From: Scytonema millei VB511283
Lineage (GTDB): Bacteria > Cyanobacteriota > Cyanobacteriia > Cyanobacteriales > Chroococcidiopsidaceae
Length of the DNA: 64,000 nucleotides
Assembly: GCF_000817735.3 (NCBI RefSeq)
Contig: NZ_JTJC03000001.1
Span: 1 to 64,000, forward strand
Direction: 5' to 3'
Shown one piece after another: positions 53,128 to 62,183 of the stretch (positions are counted from its first letter, which is position 1; each line of letters starts with the position of its first letter). The notes under the pieces are model-generated. The model did not search any database and had not been told where the DNA came from. It saw only the letters and a list, made by a program, of their open reading frames with translations. The translations under genes were made by a program, and so were the position numbers.

Positions 53128-55758
53128 ATGCAGTACCTCAGCGGTAACGAAATTCGGCAAACATTTTTAGAATTCTATTCCCAGAGAGGACACCAGATCC
53201 TCGCGAGTGCATCCCTCGTGCCAGAAGATCCTACCGTGTTACTGACGATCGCGGGGATGTTACCATTTAAACCGATTTTTCTGGGACAGCGATCGCCTGA
53301 GTTTAAACGCGCTACGTCATCTCAAAAGTGTATCCGCACCAATGATATTGAAAATGTCGGACGCACGGCAAGGCATCACACTTTTTTTGAGATGTTGGGC
53401 AATTTCAGCTTTGGCGACTATTTTAAAGAACAAGCGATCGCTTGGGGATGGGAACTGTCTACAAAAGTTTTTGGCTTACCCCCAGAACGTCTAGTTGTCA
53501 GCGTGTTTGAGTCAGACGACGAAGCCTATGCTATCTGGCGCGATAAAATTGGCGTTCCCGAAGTTAGAATCAAGCGCATGGGTGCAGATGATAACTTCTG
53601 GAATTCTGGTCCTACAGGACCATGCGGTCCTTGTTCGGAAATATACTACGATTTTCACCCCGAACGCGGTGATGCAAATATTGATTTAGAAGATGACACG
53701 CGGTTTATCGAGTTTTACAACTTGGTATTCATGCAATACAACCAGGATGCAGAAGGCAATCTCACACCTCTAGCTAACAAAAATATCGATACGGGAATGG
53801 GATTGGAACGGATGGCGCAGATCCTCCAGAAAGTCCCTAACAACTATGAAACCGATTTAATCATCCCGATTATCAAAACAGCAGCGGAAATCGCCGGAAT
53901 TGATTACAACAACTGCGACGAGAAAACCAAAGTCTCTTTTAAAGTGATTGGCGATCATATCCGTGCTGTGATGCACATGATTGCAGATGAAATTCGCGCT
54001 TCAAATACAGGAAGGGGTTACGTTTTACGGCGGTTAATTCGGCGTGTCGTCCGACATGGAAGATTAATCGGGATTCAGGGTGAGTTTACCACTAAAGTTG
54101 TAGAAACTGCGATCGCCTTGTCTGAATCTGCTTATCCTAACGTGCGGGTGCGAGAAGCACAAATCAAAGCCGAGTTGCAACGAGAAGAATCGCAATTTCT
54201 CAAGACTTTGGAACGCGGCGAGAAACTGCTAGATGAAATTATTCAAACGGCAAAACAGCAAAATAAAACTCGAATTAGCGGCGAGAGTGCTTTTACTCTC
54301 TACGACACCTATGGTTTTCCGTTGGAATTAACCCAAGAAGTTGCTGAAGAACACAACCTCACTGTTGATGTAGATGGCTTTGAGGTGGAAATGGAAAAAC
54401 AGCGCGAACGGGCAAAAGAAGCACACGAAACCATCGATTTAACCGTACAGGGTTCGCTAGATAAACTTGCCGAGCATATCCACGCTACCGATTTTATCGG
54501 ATATTCTCAACCCACTGCTACATCTGAAATTAAAGTGCTGCTGATGGCTGGAAAATGCGTTGAGGAAGCAGAAGCAGGACAAGACGTACAAATTGTCCTT
54601 GACAAAACACCATTTTATGCTGAATCGGGGGGACAAATCGGCGATCGCGGTTATCTTTCTGGCGATGCAATTTTGGTTCGGGTTGAAGATGTGAAAAAAG
54701 AGTCCGATTTCTTTGTCCATTTCGGCAGGATTGAACGCGGGACTTTACGTGTAGGGGATAAAGTCACAGGCCAAATCGATCGTGCTTGTCGTCGTCGCGC
54801 CCAAGCTAATCATAGCGCTACGCACCTACTACAAGCTGCTTTGAAAAAGATTGTCGATGATTCTATTTCGCAAGCAGGTTCTTTGGTAGATTTTACAAAA
54901 TTGCGATTTGATTTCAACTGTCCTCGTCCGGTGACACCAGATGAATTACAACAAATTGAAGAGACAATTAATACTTGGATTGCGGAAGCACATACAGCCG
55001 AAATTTCCATTTTGCCACTAGCAGAAGCTAAAGCTAGAGGCGCAGTTGCTATGTTTGGCGAAAAATACGGCGAGGAAGTGCGCGTATTAGATTTCCCTGG
55101 CGTATCGATGGAATTATGCGGTGGTACTCACGTCAGCAATACAGCCGAGATTGGCGTATTTAAGATTATTTCTGAAGCTGGTGTCGCTTCGGGAGTCAGG
55201 AGAATTGAAGCGGTGGCTGGACCTGCCGTGTTAGATTACCTAAATGTACGGGATAAAGTTGTTAAAGATTTGAGCGATCGCTTTAAGGTAAAACCGGAAG
55301 AATTACCGGATCGAATTACAACTTTACAAACCGAACTGAAAACCACTCAAAAACAGCTCGATACCCTCAAAGCACAACTTGCTTTAGCGAAATCTGAATC
55401 GTTATTAACCCAAGCTGAATCAGTGGGAGAATTCAAATATGTAGTTGCTCAAATGGAAGCTGTCGATCCTGAATCTTTAAAAACAGCCGCCGAAAGATTG
55501 TTGCAAAAATTAGGCAATGGTGCTGTCGTTTTAGGTTCCGTTCCAGAAGAGGGAAAGGTAAGTTTGGTTGCAGCTTTTAGTCCAGAAGTGAATAAAAAAG
55601 GCTTGCAAGCTGGCAAATTTATCGGCGCGATCGCTAAAATTTGCGGTGGTGGCGGCGGTGGTAGACCGAATTTAGCCCAAGCTGGCGGACGAGATGCTAG
55701 TAAGCTTCCAGAAGCCTTGGAAACGGCTCAAAAAGAGTTGCGCTCGGCTTTGAGTTAA
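53128..55758 (+). CDS. alaS: Alanyl-tRNA synthetase
   Basis: Charges tRNA-Ala and edits mischarged Ser/Gly. Class II catalytic core at 1-245 ([30 protein letters not shown]), tRNA-recognition domain to about 450, editing domain with the zinc/water motif NHSATHLL (HxxxH) and ELCGGTH, then the C-terminal C-Ala domain, ending in [16 protein letters not shown]. The length of 876 is normal. The ATG follows a tract of CCCCTAA repeats, and no ribosome binding site is visible. Confidence 0.98.
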   Translation: MQYLSGNEIRQTFLEFYSQRGHQILASASLVPEDPTVLLTIAGMLPFKPIFLGQRSPEFKRATSSQKCIRTNDIENVGRTARHHTFFEMLGNFSFGDYFKEQAIAWGWELSTKVFGLPPERLVVSVFESDDEAYAIWRDKIGVPEVRIKRMGADDNFWNSGPTGPCGPCSEIYYDFHPERGDANIDLEDDTRFIEFYNLVFMQYNQDAEGNLTPLANKNIDTGMGLERMAQILQKVPNNYETDLIIPIIKTAAEIAGIDYNNCDEKTKVSFKVIGDHIRAVMHMIADEIRASNTGRGYVLRRLIRRVVRHGRLIGIQGEFTTKVVETAIALSESAYPNVRVREAQIKAELQREESQFLKTLERGEKLLDEIIQTAKQQNKTRISGESAFTLYDTYGFPLELTQEVAEEHNLTVDVDGFEVEMEKQRERAKEAHETIDLTVQGSLDKLAEHIHATDFIGYSQPTATSEIKVLLMAGKCVEEAEAGQDVQIVLDKTPFYAESGGQIGDRGYLSGDAILVRVEDVKKESDFFVHFGRIERGTLRVGDKVTGQIDRACRRRAQANHSATHLLQAALKKIVDDSISQAGSLVDFTKLRFDFNCPRPVTPDELQQIEETINTWIAEAHTAEISILPLAEAKARGAVAMFGEKYGEEVRVLDFPGVSMELCGGTHVSNTAEIGVFKIISEAGVASGVRRIEAVAGPAVLDYLNVRDKVVKDLSDRFKVKPEELPDRITTLQTELKTTQKQLDTLKAQLALAKSESLLTQAESVGEFKYVVAQMEAVDPESLKTAAERLLQKLGNGAVVLGSVPEEGKVSLVAAFSPEVNKKGLQAGKFIGAIAKICGGGGGGRPNLAQAGGRDASKLPEALETAQKELRSALS

Positions 55759-55763
55759 GTTTA

Positions 55764-55785
55764 AGGGTGGGAAATTGCCCACCCT
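55764..55785. repeat. Palindromic repeat AGGGTGGG-N6-CCCACCCT, copy 3
   Basis: Eight-bp arms, 6-nt centre (AAATTG), six bases after the alaS stop codon. Could act as alaS terminator, although no U-run follows. Confidence 0.75.
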
Positions 55786-55949
55786 GCAATGAATATATTG
55801 ATAAAATCGCCAATTTGATTCAAGCTGGCTATAAAAGTTTTAAAGTTGAGCCTAAAGAATTAATTGAAAGTACTAAAATTCACCTACAACAGCAAAAGCC
55901 AGCAGTACAAATAGAAATAATAGGAGGACAAAAACCTATTATCACATAG
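55785..55949 (+). pseudogene. Possible gene remnant downstream of alaS
   Basis: An open frame gives EYIDKIANLIQAGYKSFKVEPKELIESTKIHL... IEIIGGQKPIIT, which has normal amino-acid composition and a mixed helical/strand look. Its only upstream starts lie in the palindromic repeat at 55764-55785. It may be the tail of a gene whose 5' part was lost, or a small gene starting at a TTG. No family recognised. Confidence 0.35.
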
Positions 55950-55979
55950 CGATCTGAAGTAAATTGAGTGGAATAGCTA

Positions 55980-56046
55980 TTTAAAGAAGTGTAGTTGATA
56001 GTTGGTTGATTGATAACTGATAACTGTTCACTGATAACTGTTCACT
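55980..56046. repeat. Repeat tract, CTGATAACTGTTCACTG units
   Basis: GTTGATAGTTGGTTGATTG followed by two CTGATAACTGTTCA units; the last unit covers the cphA stop codon region. Confidence 0.75.
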
Positions 56047-58654
56047 GATACCGACTTTCTACAAGCTTAATTGCACGGCTGACGCTTTCAGGTAGAATCA
56101 CAACTAAACTACCCTCAGTTGCCGTATCTAAAGCAGTATTAATTGCTGTGGTTTCGTCGAGAATGGTTTCGTAGTGAAAATCGGGTTTTTCTTCCTCAAT
56201 GCCTTGACGGATCAGATCGGCAGCTTCACCACGGGGGCGATCGCGGGTGTCGTCATCTTCTTTGACTATAATGCGATCGAAGATCCCAGCTGCTAGCTTG
56301 CCTAAATTGACTAAATCTTCATCGCGGCGATCGCCTGGACCCCCCACTACACCGATCTTTTCTCCCTCATGATGACGGACAAAATCACCCATTGCTTGGT
56401 AACTCGCGCCATTATGGGCGTAATCGATTAAAGCTTGATATTTATCCAAGTCGAATAAATTCATTCTGCCTGGGGTTTGATTTGCCGATGGTTTAAAGGC
56501 GATCAGGGCAGCGCGAATATCCTCTATTTTTACACCCTGCACGAAGGCGGCTAGACTGGCAGCTAAAGCATTGGCGATCGCAAAGTTAGCTTTTCCACCC
56601 AATGTCAGCGGTACGTTAACTGCTTGTTCGATCTGTTCCGACCAATCTTGTTTTTTAAACGTTAAATAACCATTTTCGTAAACTGCGGCAAGTCCCCCCT
56701 GTTGGACGTGCGACTGGACGATTTCATTATCTGGCTGCATGGAGAAATAAGCAATCTGCGCCTTAACCCGCTTTGCCATCGCCGCCACTAAAGGATCGTC
56801 AGCATTCAGGACTGCATAACCTTCAGGCATGACTGTTTCTGCAACCACGCTTTTAACATATGCCAAGTCTTCCACCGTATCGATCCCGTCAATGCCCAAG
56901 TGATCGGCGGCGACATTCAAGACAACACCGACATCGCAAGTCGAAAAGCCCAAACCAGAACGCAAAATTCCGCCCCGCGCCGCTTCTAAAATCGCCACTT
57001 CTGCCATCGGATCTTGCAGAATCAACTTCGCACTGTGGGGACCTGTATTATCCCCTGCTTCCACAAGGCGATCGTCTATATACGTTCCATCAGTGGTCGT
57101 GTAGCCCACAATGCGTTTGGTTTGGCGGAACATTTGGGCAGTTAAACGGGTAGTCGTCGTTTTGCCATTCGTCCCTGTAATTGCCACAATTGGAATGCGG
57201 CTGGGAGTACCAGGAGGAAACAGCATATTCAAGACTGCCTCTCCTACCGGACGCGGTAAACCTTGGCTGGGGTGAGTGTGCATCCGAAAACCAGGCGCGG
57301 CATTCACTTCGACAACTACGCCGCCGACTTCTGCTAAAGGAAGGGAGATGTCAGGGGCAACAATGTCAATGCCTGCAATATCCAGTCCGATAATTTTTGC
57401 CACCCTGACCGCTAAGTAGATGTTGTCAGAGTGAATTTCATCCGTGCGATCGATCGCAATTCCACCCGTACTCAGATTAGCCGTTGCCCGTAAATAGCAA
57501 ATTTCTCCTTCTCGCAGCACGGTATCCAAGCTAAACCTTTGCTTGCGCAGAAGTTCAAAACTGCTCCGGTCTAATTCAATCCGCGTCATCACGTTATCGT
57601 GTCCCTGTCCTCGGCGCGGATCGCGATTTGCCATTTCAATCAGTTCGTTAACCGTAGAACGCCCATCCCCCACTACATGGGCGGGGACTCGTTCGGCGAC
57701 GGCTGCGACTTTCCCATCTACAACTAATACACGGTGGTCGCGTCCTTTGTAGTAACGTTCGACAATGACAGTCCGAGATTTTGAGGCAGCGCTTGCCGCA
57801 TCGTAAGCCGCTTCTGCATCTCTCCAGGTATTGATATCCAGCGCCACACCTCTACCATGATTGCCATCAAGGGGCTTAATTGCCACGGGAAAACCACCCA
57901 CGGCATCGATCGCATTTTCTAACTCGTCAAAATAGCTAATCGTCATGCCACGCGGAACGGGAACCCCTGCATCTTGGAGAATGCGTTTCGTTCCTTCCTT
58001 ATCTCCTGCTAGCTCGATACCTAAAATACTGGTGCGATCGCTTTGCGTTGCCTGAATCCGATGCTGGTAGACTCCATAACCTAACTGAATTAAAAATCGC
58101 GCCCCCAATCGCAGCCAAGGAATACCTCTTGCCTCAGCAGCTTTGACAATCGCTTCCGTGCTTGGACCCAGTGCCGCCTCTGTCTCAAGTCTCTGCAAAT
58201 CTTGTAAATCTTGCCGTAAATCGTCGGAATGATAGCGCCCTTTATCTGCAATACTTTGACACAAACGGACGGCAGCTCTCGCCGCATAGCGTCCCGCTTC
58301 TGGAGCTTGATATTCAAATACGATGTAATAAACTCCACGAGTTGCAGTCTTTCGAGTCCGACTGAAACTTACGGGCATTCCAGCTAAAGATTGCAATTCT
58401 AATGCTACGTGTTCGACGACTTCCTCCATCCATAAGCTGCCGTCCTGCAATCGCTCTAAAAACTTTTCTCCCAAATCGCACTCGCGATCGCCCAAACTGG
58501 GTAGCGCCTCAGTCAGCCCCTTCAAAAAGCCAGAAATTCTATTTGGTTTGCGATCGCTCAAATCCTGCAAATCGAGACGCACGACAATCAGCTTGTGATC
58601 TTGGATGCTCCAATAGTTAGGACCTTGTAACGTCTGAATTTTGAGTATTTTCAT
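56042..58654 (-). CDS. cphA: Cyanophycin synthetase CphA1
   Basis: Builds multi-L-arginyl-poly-L-aspartate, the nitrogen reserve of cyanobacteria, from Asp and Arg with ATP. 870 residues from ATG 58654 (a TTG seven codons earlier was rejected). The N-terminal domain (1-160) is followed by an ATP-grasp domain (about 220-480: NHGRGVALDI, EVNAAPGFRMH) that adds Asp, then a Mur-ligase-like domain with P-loop TGTNGKTTTT at about 492, VLNVAADHLGIDGID and DYAHN, that adds Arg. The length is normal. Cyanophycinase cphB, often next to it, is absent from the window. The upstream region is 360 bp. Confidence 0.97.
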   Translation of the reverse strand: MKILKIQTLQGPNYWSIQDHKLIVVRLDLQDLSDRKPNRISGFLKGLTEALPSLGDRECDLGEKFLERLQDGSLWMEEVVEHVALELQSLAGMPVSFSRTRKTATRGVYYIVFEYQAPEAGRYAARAAVRLCQSIADKGRYHSDDLRQDLQDLQRLETEAALGPSTEAIVKAAEARGIPWLRLGARFLIQLGYGVYQHRIQATQSDRTSILGIELAGDKEGTKRILQDAGVPVPRGMTISYFDELENAIDAVGGFPVAIKPLDGNHGRGVALDINTWRDAEAAYDAASAASKSRTVIVERYYKGRDHRVLVVDGKVAAVAERVPAHVVGDGRSTVNELIEMANRDPRRGQGHDNVMTRIELDRSSFELLRKQRFSLDTVLREGEICYLRATANLSTGGIAIDRTDEIHSDNIYLAVRVAKIIGLDIAGIDIVAPDISLPLAEVGGVVVEVNAAPGFRMHTHPSQGLPRPVGEAVLNMLFPPGTPSRIPIVAITGTNGKTTTTRLTAQMFRQTKRIVGYTTTDGTYIDDRLVEAGDNTGPHSAKLILQDPMAEVAILEAARGGILRSGLGFSTCDVGVVLNVAADHLGIDGIDTVEDLAYVKSVVAETVMPEGYAVLNADDPLVAAMAKRVKAQIAYFSMQPDNEIVQSHVQQGGLAAVYENGYLTFKKQDWSEQIEQAVNVPLTLGGKANFAIANALAASLAAFVQGVKIEDIRAALIAFKPSANQTPGRMNLFDLDKYQALIDYAHNGASYQAMGDFVRHHEGEKIGVVGGPGDRRDEDLVNLGKLAAGIFDRIIVKEDDDTRDRPRGEAADLIRQGIEEEKPDFHYETILDETTAINTALDTATEGSLVVILPESVSRAIKLVESRYQ

Positions 58655-59038
58655 CGCAGTTTTTTCGATTGACAACTAGCGATCCGGTCATTCCACTAAA
58701 ATTCCTGGCTCCACGTTTATCTTCCCATGACTTGGAAGAGAATTTTTAAGTCCTCACCTAGTAACTTATAGTTAATATCAAATTGCGATCGCAAATACAA
58801 TCTCCTTAGCATTCTTCTTCACATCTTTCTTCTTTGCGCCTACTCTCCTGTGAGCAGCCGCTTTGCGTCTTTGCGTCTTTGCGTGAAACAAATCTTTTTT
58901 AAATGCAACTTGGTATGAATCATATCTCGCGGCAATTAAAATACTAACTGTCGCAAAAAATCAGTAAATTCCTATACTAAATTCCCAGGAAAATAGCGAT
59001 GAATAGTTAGGAAAAATCCGCTCGCCAACTCATTTAAA
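58655..59038. other. Intergenic region upstream of cphA
   Basis: About 380 bp. CTTTGCGT occurs three times in tandem at 58868-58891 (CCGCTTTGCGTCTTTGCGTC), and GCAAATTGCGATCGCAAAT-type HIP1 sequence is near 58781. It must contain the cphA promoter; no NtcA-type GTA-N8-TAC site was identified with confidence. No gene or RNA seen. Confidence 0.4.
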
Positions 59039-59566
59039 TTAACTGCGACAACGATCTAAAAGCGATTCCAGCTCAGCGACCATTTTAAACGGATTCTTAC
59101 CTTGAAAAACTACGGCGATCGCAACTTCATAAGGATTTCTACCCATTTGCCTCACTGCGGCAATTGCCTCTCGATTAGAAAAACCGCGACCGCGCACTAA
59201 CCAAGCGGCTAAAACATGACCAGTGCGCCCAACACCCCCACTGCAATGCACGACAACCTTCTCAGTCTGGCGATCGGCTTCCAGCAAAAATGGTAAAATC
59301 TTTCCAGTCAATATTTCAGGTTGAGCTAGAGTAAAATCCTCAATTGGTGTCCAGCAGACTTGTTGACTGCCAAATTCTCGTGCGTAAGTGCCAAGTAAAT
59401 CTGAGTAGGGAGCAAGTTGCTTTTGGGGAAGTAAGCAGCAAACTCGTTTAATGTCTCGATCTTTCATATACTGCAACCAATCTCGCACCTTTGCTTCTGA
59501 ATAGCCAGGTCGAGCCGAGCCAAATACAATAGTTTCTTGCTTGGAAGCTGGCGCAAATTTGTACAT
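59039..59566 (-). CDS. Dual-specificity/tyrosine protein phosphatase (CX5R family)
   Basis: 175 residues. The P-loop HCSGGVGRTG carries nucleophile Cys108 and Arg114. An upstream Asp77 in TPIEDFTLAQPE is a candidate general acid. The remainder (FGSARPGYSEAKVRDWLQYMKDRDIKRVCCLL) fits small cyclin/dual-specificity-like phosphatases found in cyanobacteria and archaea. The substrate is unknown; phosphotyrosine or other phosphates are possible. It ends the short unit Uma2 protein - phosphatase (14 bp apart) on the minus strand. Confidence 0.88.
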   Translation of the reverse strand: MYKFAPASKQETIVFGSARPGYSEAKVRDWLQYMKDRDIKRVCCLLPQKQLAPYSDLLGTYAREFGSQQVCWTPIEDFTLAQPEILTGKILPFLLEADRQTEKVVVHCSGGVGRTGHVLAAWLVRGRGFSNREAIAAVRQMGRNPYEVAIAVVFQGKNPFKMVAELESLLDRCRS

Positions 59567-59580
59567 AGCAATTGCATCAA

Positions 59581-60159
59581 CTAAGTTTGTTGCTGTAAGG
59601 CTTGGGTGAATGCTACTGTTGCATCGTACTGGTCTGATATGTTCAAACAGCGTACTAATAGATCTAAATCCAAGTCAGGTAAAAACTCGCTTCTAAATAT
59701 TTGCTCGTATCCATCGGACCGTAGACGGTAAATGGATAATTGTCTATTGCGATAAAACCAGACTTCAGGCACTCTCCAGCGACGATATTTTTCTAATTTG
59801 TCTACTCCACCACTAGTAAGAACTACCTCAATAGCGATATCTGGAATTTCTTTTTTAGTTTCTAAGTTATAAGATTCGTCAGGTTCTCCCCTAACTCCTA
59901 CTTCACGACTTCCCAGAGTATAGCCGCCGCGACCGTAAAATCGGATACCAATAAATCGTAAGTAAACTTCCAATAAATATCCAATAGTTGTTTTATACTC
60001 TTCATGTTCTGGTGAAGGTGTCATTATCTCCAAAATTCCATCTAAGTAAGTCAAGCGTGCTTTTGAGTCTTCTAATAATGCGGCGATCGCCTCAAATTTC
60101 TCCCATGAAATGTCATATAGTGTCACGCAGTTGTCCTGAAGTTGTTGAGTTTGAGACAT
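59581..60159 (-). CDS. Uma2-family (DUF820) putative endonuclease
   Basis: 192 residues of the restriction-endonuclease-fold Uma2/DUF820 family, which is greatly expanded in cyanobacteria. Visible core: MTPSPEHEEYKTTIGYLLEVYL, GGYTLGSREVGVRGEPDESY, then the PD-(D/E)xK-like IPDIAIEVVLTSGGVDKLEKYRRWRVPEVWFY. Biological role unknown. GGAGGAAAAAAG before the ATG (minus strand) is a strong ribosome binding site. Located 42 bp downstream of nadE and 14 bp before the phosphatase gene. Confidence 0.92.
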   Translation of the reverse strand: MSQTQQLQDNCVTLYDISWEKFEAIAALLEDSKARLTYLDGILEIMTPSPEHEEYKTTIGYLLEVYLRFIGIRFYGRGGYTLGSREVGVRGEPDESYNLETKKEIPDIAIEVVLTSGGVDKLEKYRRWRVPEVWFYRNRQLSIYRLRSDGYEQIFRSEFLPDLDLDLLVRCLNISDQYDATVAFTQALQQQT

Positions 60160-60201
60160 CTTTTTTCCTCCAAATATTAAGTATGAATCACAAGAGGAAC
60201 T

Positions 60202-62085
60202 TTATCGCGGTGGTAAAGAAGGACTCAAAGAAGCTTGCGACACTACCTCAGACGATGGAATTGTACTATTAGAAACCCACTTATTTGCAATCGGCATTCG
60301 CCAGCCAGTACCAAAAGCGCGATCGGTAATTTTTAACCCAGGAGGTGCTTGACGACGTTTAAATTCTGCTTTAACAACCAACTGTACGACGCGATCGACC
60401 ACAGTTGCATCATGTCCAGCAGCAACAATTTGCGCCGCCGATTGATGCTCTTGAATCAACTTCTGTAAAATATCGTCCAAAATATCGTAGTCAGGTAGAG
60501 AATCTTGGTCTAGCTGACCTGGTTTCAACTCTGCACTGGGGGGTTTGTTGATGACGTTTTCGGGAACGATCGGGAGTCGGGAGTCGGGAGTGGCTAGTGG
60601 CTGGTGGCTAGTGGCTAGAATTGCTCCACTCTCCGAGAAGCCGCTGTCGCGTCTACGCTCCTCGCCCCTCTCATTCAGCCAACGACAAATAGAATAGACG
60701 CGGGTTTTGGGGACATCTGCGATCGCCGCTAATCCGCCATTCATGTCACCGTAAAGGGTACAGTAACCTACTGCCATTTCTGACTTGTTACCAGTAGAGA
60801 GTAGGAGATAGCCAAATTTGTTGGCAACTGCCATGAGTAAATTGCCACGAATCCGCGATTGGATATTTTCTTCAGCAATGCCGAAAGGCGTACCAGCAAA
60901 TAGTGGTTCTAGAGTTTTGTCATAACCTTGCATTAACTCTCCAATCGGGATAGTCTGAGTTAATATGCCCAAATTTTTGCCTAATTCCAAGGCATCTTGG
61001 ACTGAGTGTTCCGAACTGTAGGGAGAAGGCATGAGTACGCCAAGCACATTCTCTTTACCTAAAGCTGCGGTAGCGATCGCTGCTACTAATGATGAATCAA
61101 TTCCCCCACTCAAACCGAGTACGACTTTAGAAAAGCCACACTTGCGCGTGTAGTCTCGCACGCCTAAAACAAGTGCCTGCCAGATTTCCTCATCCTCATT
61201 TGCAGGCATGGGAGCAATTTTACTTGGTTGCAAATCTCTTGCTTGCTCGTCGTATTCTACAATTAACAAATCTGTCTCAAATGCCCGCGCGCGACAAACC
61301 ATTTCCCCAGCGCGATTAAAGCCAACGCTGCAACCATCAAAAATCAGGTCGTCATTTGCTCCAACTTGGTTAGTATACAATACCGGAATTTGGTGACGCA
61401 TAGAGCCATGTTGCAACATCGCTTCTCGTACCTGCTGCTTATTAGCACTGTAGGGAGAGGCAGATAAATTCACCACCAGATCGACTCCTTGCTGGATCAG
61501 ATCGTCAATCGGATTAATTGCATAGCTGCGCTTACCCCAAAATTCTTCGTCATTCCACAAATCTTCGCAGATTGTAACTCCAATTTTGAGTGGTGCGTGG
61601 TGAGTTACGGTTGCTTCTTCCCGACTCCCGACTCCCGACTCCCGACTCCCGACTGCTTCTAACACTAAAGAATTCGCTGCTAATCCCGGCTCAAAATAAC
61701 GATACTCGTCGAATACGTCGTAGGTGGGAAGGAGGCGCTTGTGAAAGATTTGTTGGATTTTGCCGTGTTGTAGTAAAGCACTACTGTTGTATAAAGGCTT
61801 ACCACCAACAGCAAGCGATCGCTCGTTAGGTTGAACGCAGCCTACCAACACTGCCATTTGAGATGGTAATTCTTCGGCTAGCTGTTGCAAAATTACTCCC
61901 ATCTGAGAGACAAAACTAGGATCGAGTAGTAAATCCCGTGGTGGATAGCCGCATATGGAGAGTTCTGGTGTCAGCAACAACCGCACGTCCTGTTTTTCAG
62001 CTTCTCGTGCTGCTACCAAAATTTGCTTAGCATTTCCATTTAAGTCGCCAATTATAGGATTGAGTTGAGCGATCGCAATTTTCAT
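60202..62085 (-). CDS. nadE: Glutamine-hydrolysing NAD+ synthetase
   Basis: Makes NAD+ from nicotinate adenine dinucleotide, ATP and glutamine. The nitrilase-type glutaminase domain (1-270) has Glu41 (LTPELSICG), Lys116 (FHKRLLP) and Cys173 (TICEDLW). The synthetase domain (about 300-610) has the ATP loop LGLSGGIDSS and LSTGNKSEMAVGYCTLYGDMNGG. The length of 627 exceeds the usual 540-560 because two tracts of intergenic repeat DNA are translated in frame: residues 145-165, and about 473-506. The motifs on both sides are intact, so the enzyme is probably active. It lies in the NrtR-CM-oxidase-nadE group. Confidence 0.96.
   Translation of the reverse strand: MKIAIAQLNPIIGDLNGNAKQILVAAREAEKQDVRLLLTPELSICGYPPRDLLLDPSFVSQMGVILQQLAEELPSQMAVLVGCVQPNERSLAVGGKPLYNSSALLQHGKIQQIFHKRLLPTYDVFDEYRYFEPGLAANSLVLEAVGSRESGVGSREEATVTHHAPLKIGVTICEDLWNDEEFWGKRSYAINPIDDLIQQGVDLVVNLSASPYSANKQQVREAMLQHGSMRHQIPVLYTNQVGANDDLIFDGCSVGFNRAGEMVCRARAFETDLLIVEYDEQARDLQPSKIAPMPANEDEEIWQALVLGVRDYTRKCGFSKVVLGLSGGIDSSLVAAIATAALGKENVLGVLMPSPYSSEHSVQDALELGKNLGILTQTIPIGELMQGYDKTLEPLFAGTPFGIAEENIQSRIRGNLLMAVANKFGYLLLSTGNKSEMAVGYCTLYGDMNGGLAAIADVPKTRVYSICRWLNERGEERRRDSGFSESGAILATSHQPLATPDSRLPIVPENVINKPPSAELKPGQLDQDSLPDYDILDDILQKLIQEHQSAAQIVAAGHDATVVDRVVQLVVKAEFKRRQAPPGLKITDRAFGTGWRMPIANKWVSNSTIPSSEVVSQASLSPSLPPR
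60568..60668. repeat. Repeat DNA inside nadE, tract 1 (synthetase domain)
   Basis: GGGAGTC x3, then GGCTAGTGGCTGGTGGCTAG units, then a GAAGCCGCTGTCGCGTCTAC unit and CTCCTCGCCCCTC. All match intergenic repeat families of this window, and the frame stays open through all of them. Confidence 0.85.
61594..61653. repeat. Repeat DNA inside nadE, tract 2 (glutaminase domain)
   Basis: CGACTCC heptamers, at least five (61619-61652), read on the minus strand as VGSRESGVGSRE, between catalytic Lys116 and Cys173. Confidence 0.88.
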
Positions 62086-62090
62086 AATAA

Positions 62091-62160
62091 TCAGTTATCA
62101 GTTATCAGTTATCAGTTATCAGTTATCAGTTATCAGTTATCAGGGAGCAGGGAGTAGGGA
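62091..62160. repeat. Short tandem repeat, (ATCAGTT)7 and GGGAGCA units
   Basis: Seven or more perfect ATCAGTT heptamers (62091-62143), then GGGAGCAGGGAGTAGGGAGCA. It lies just before the nadE start, so it is in the nadE leader. Confidence 0.92.
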
Positions 62161-62183
62161 GCAGTGACCAATTAATTCTCTAC

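Noticed and set aside
62091-62143. Regular repeat array that might be taken for CRISPR
   Set aside because: The units are contiguous heptamers without spacers, and no cas gene is in the window.
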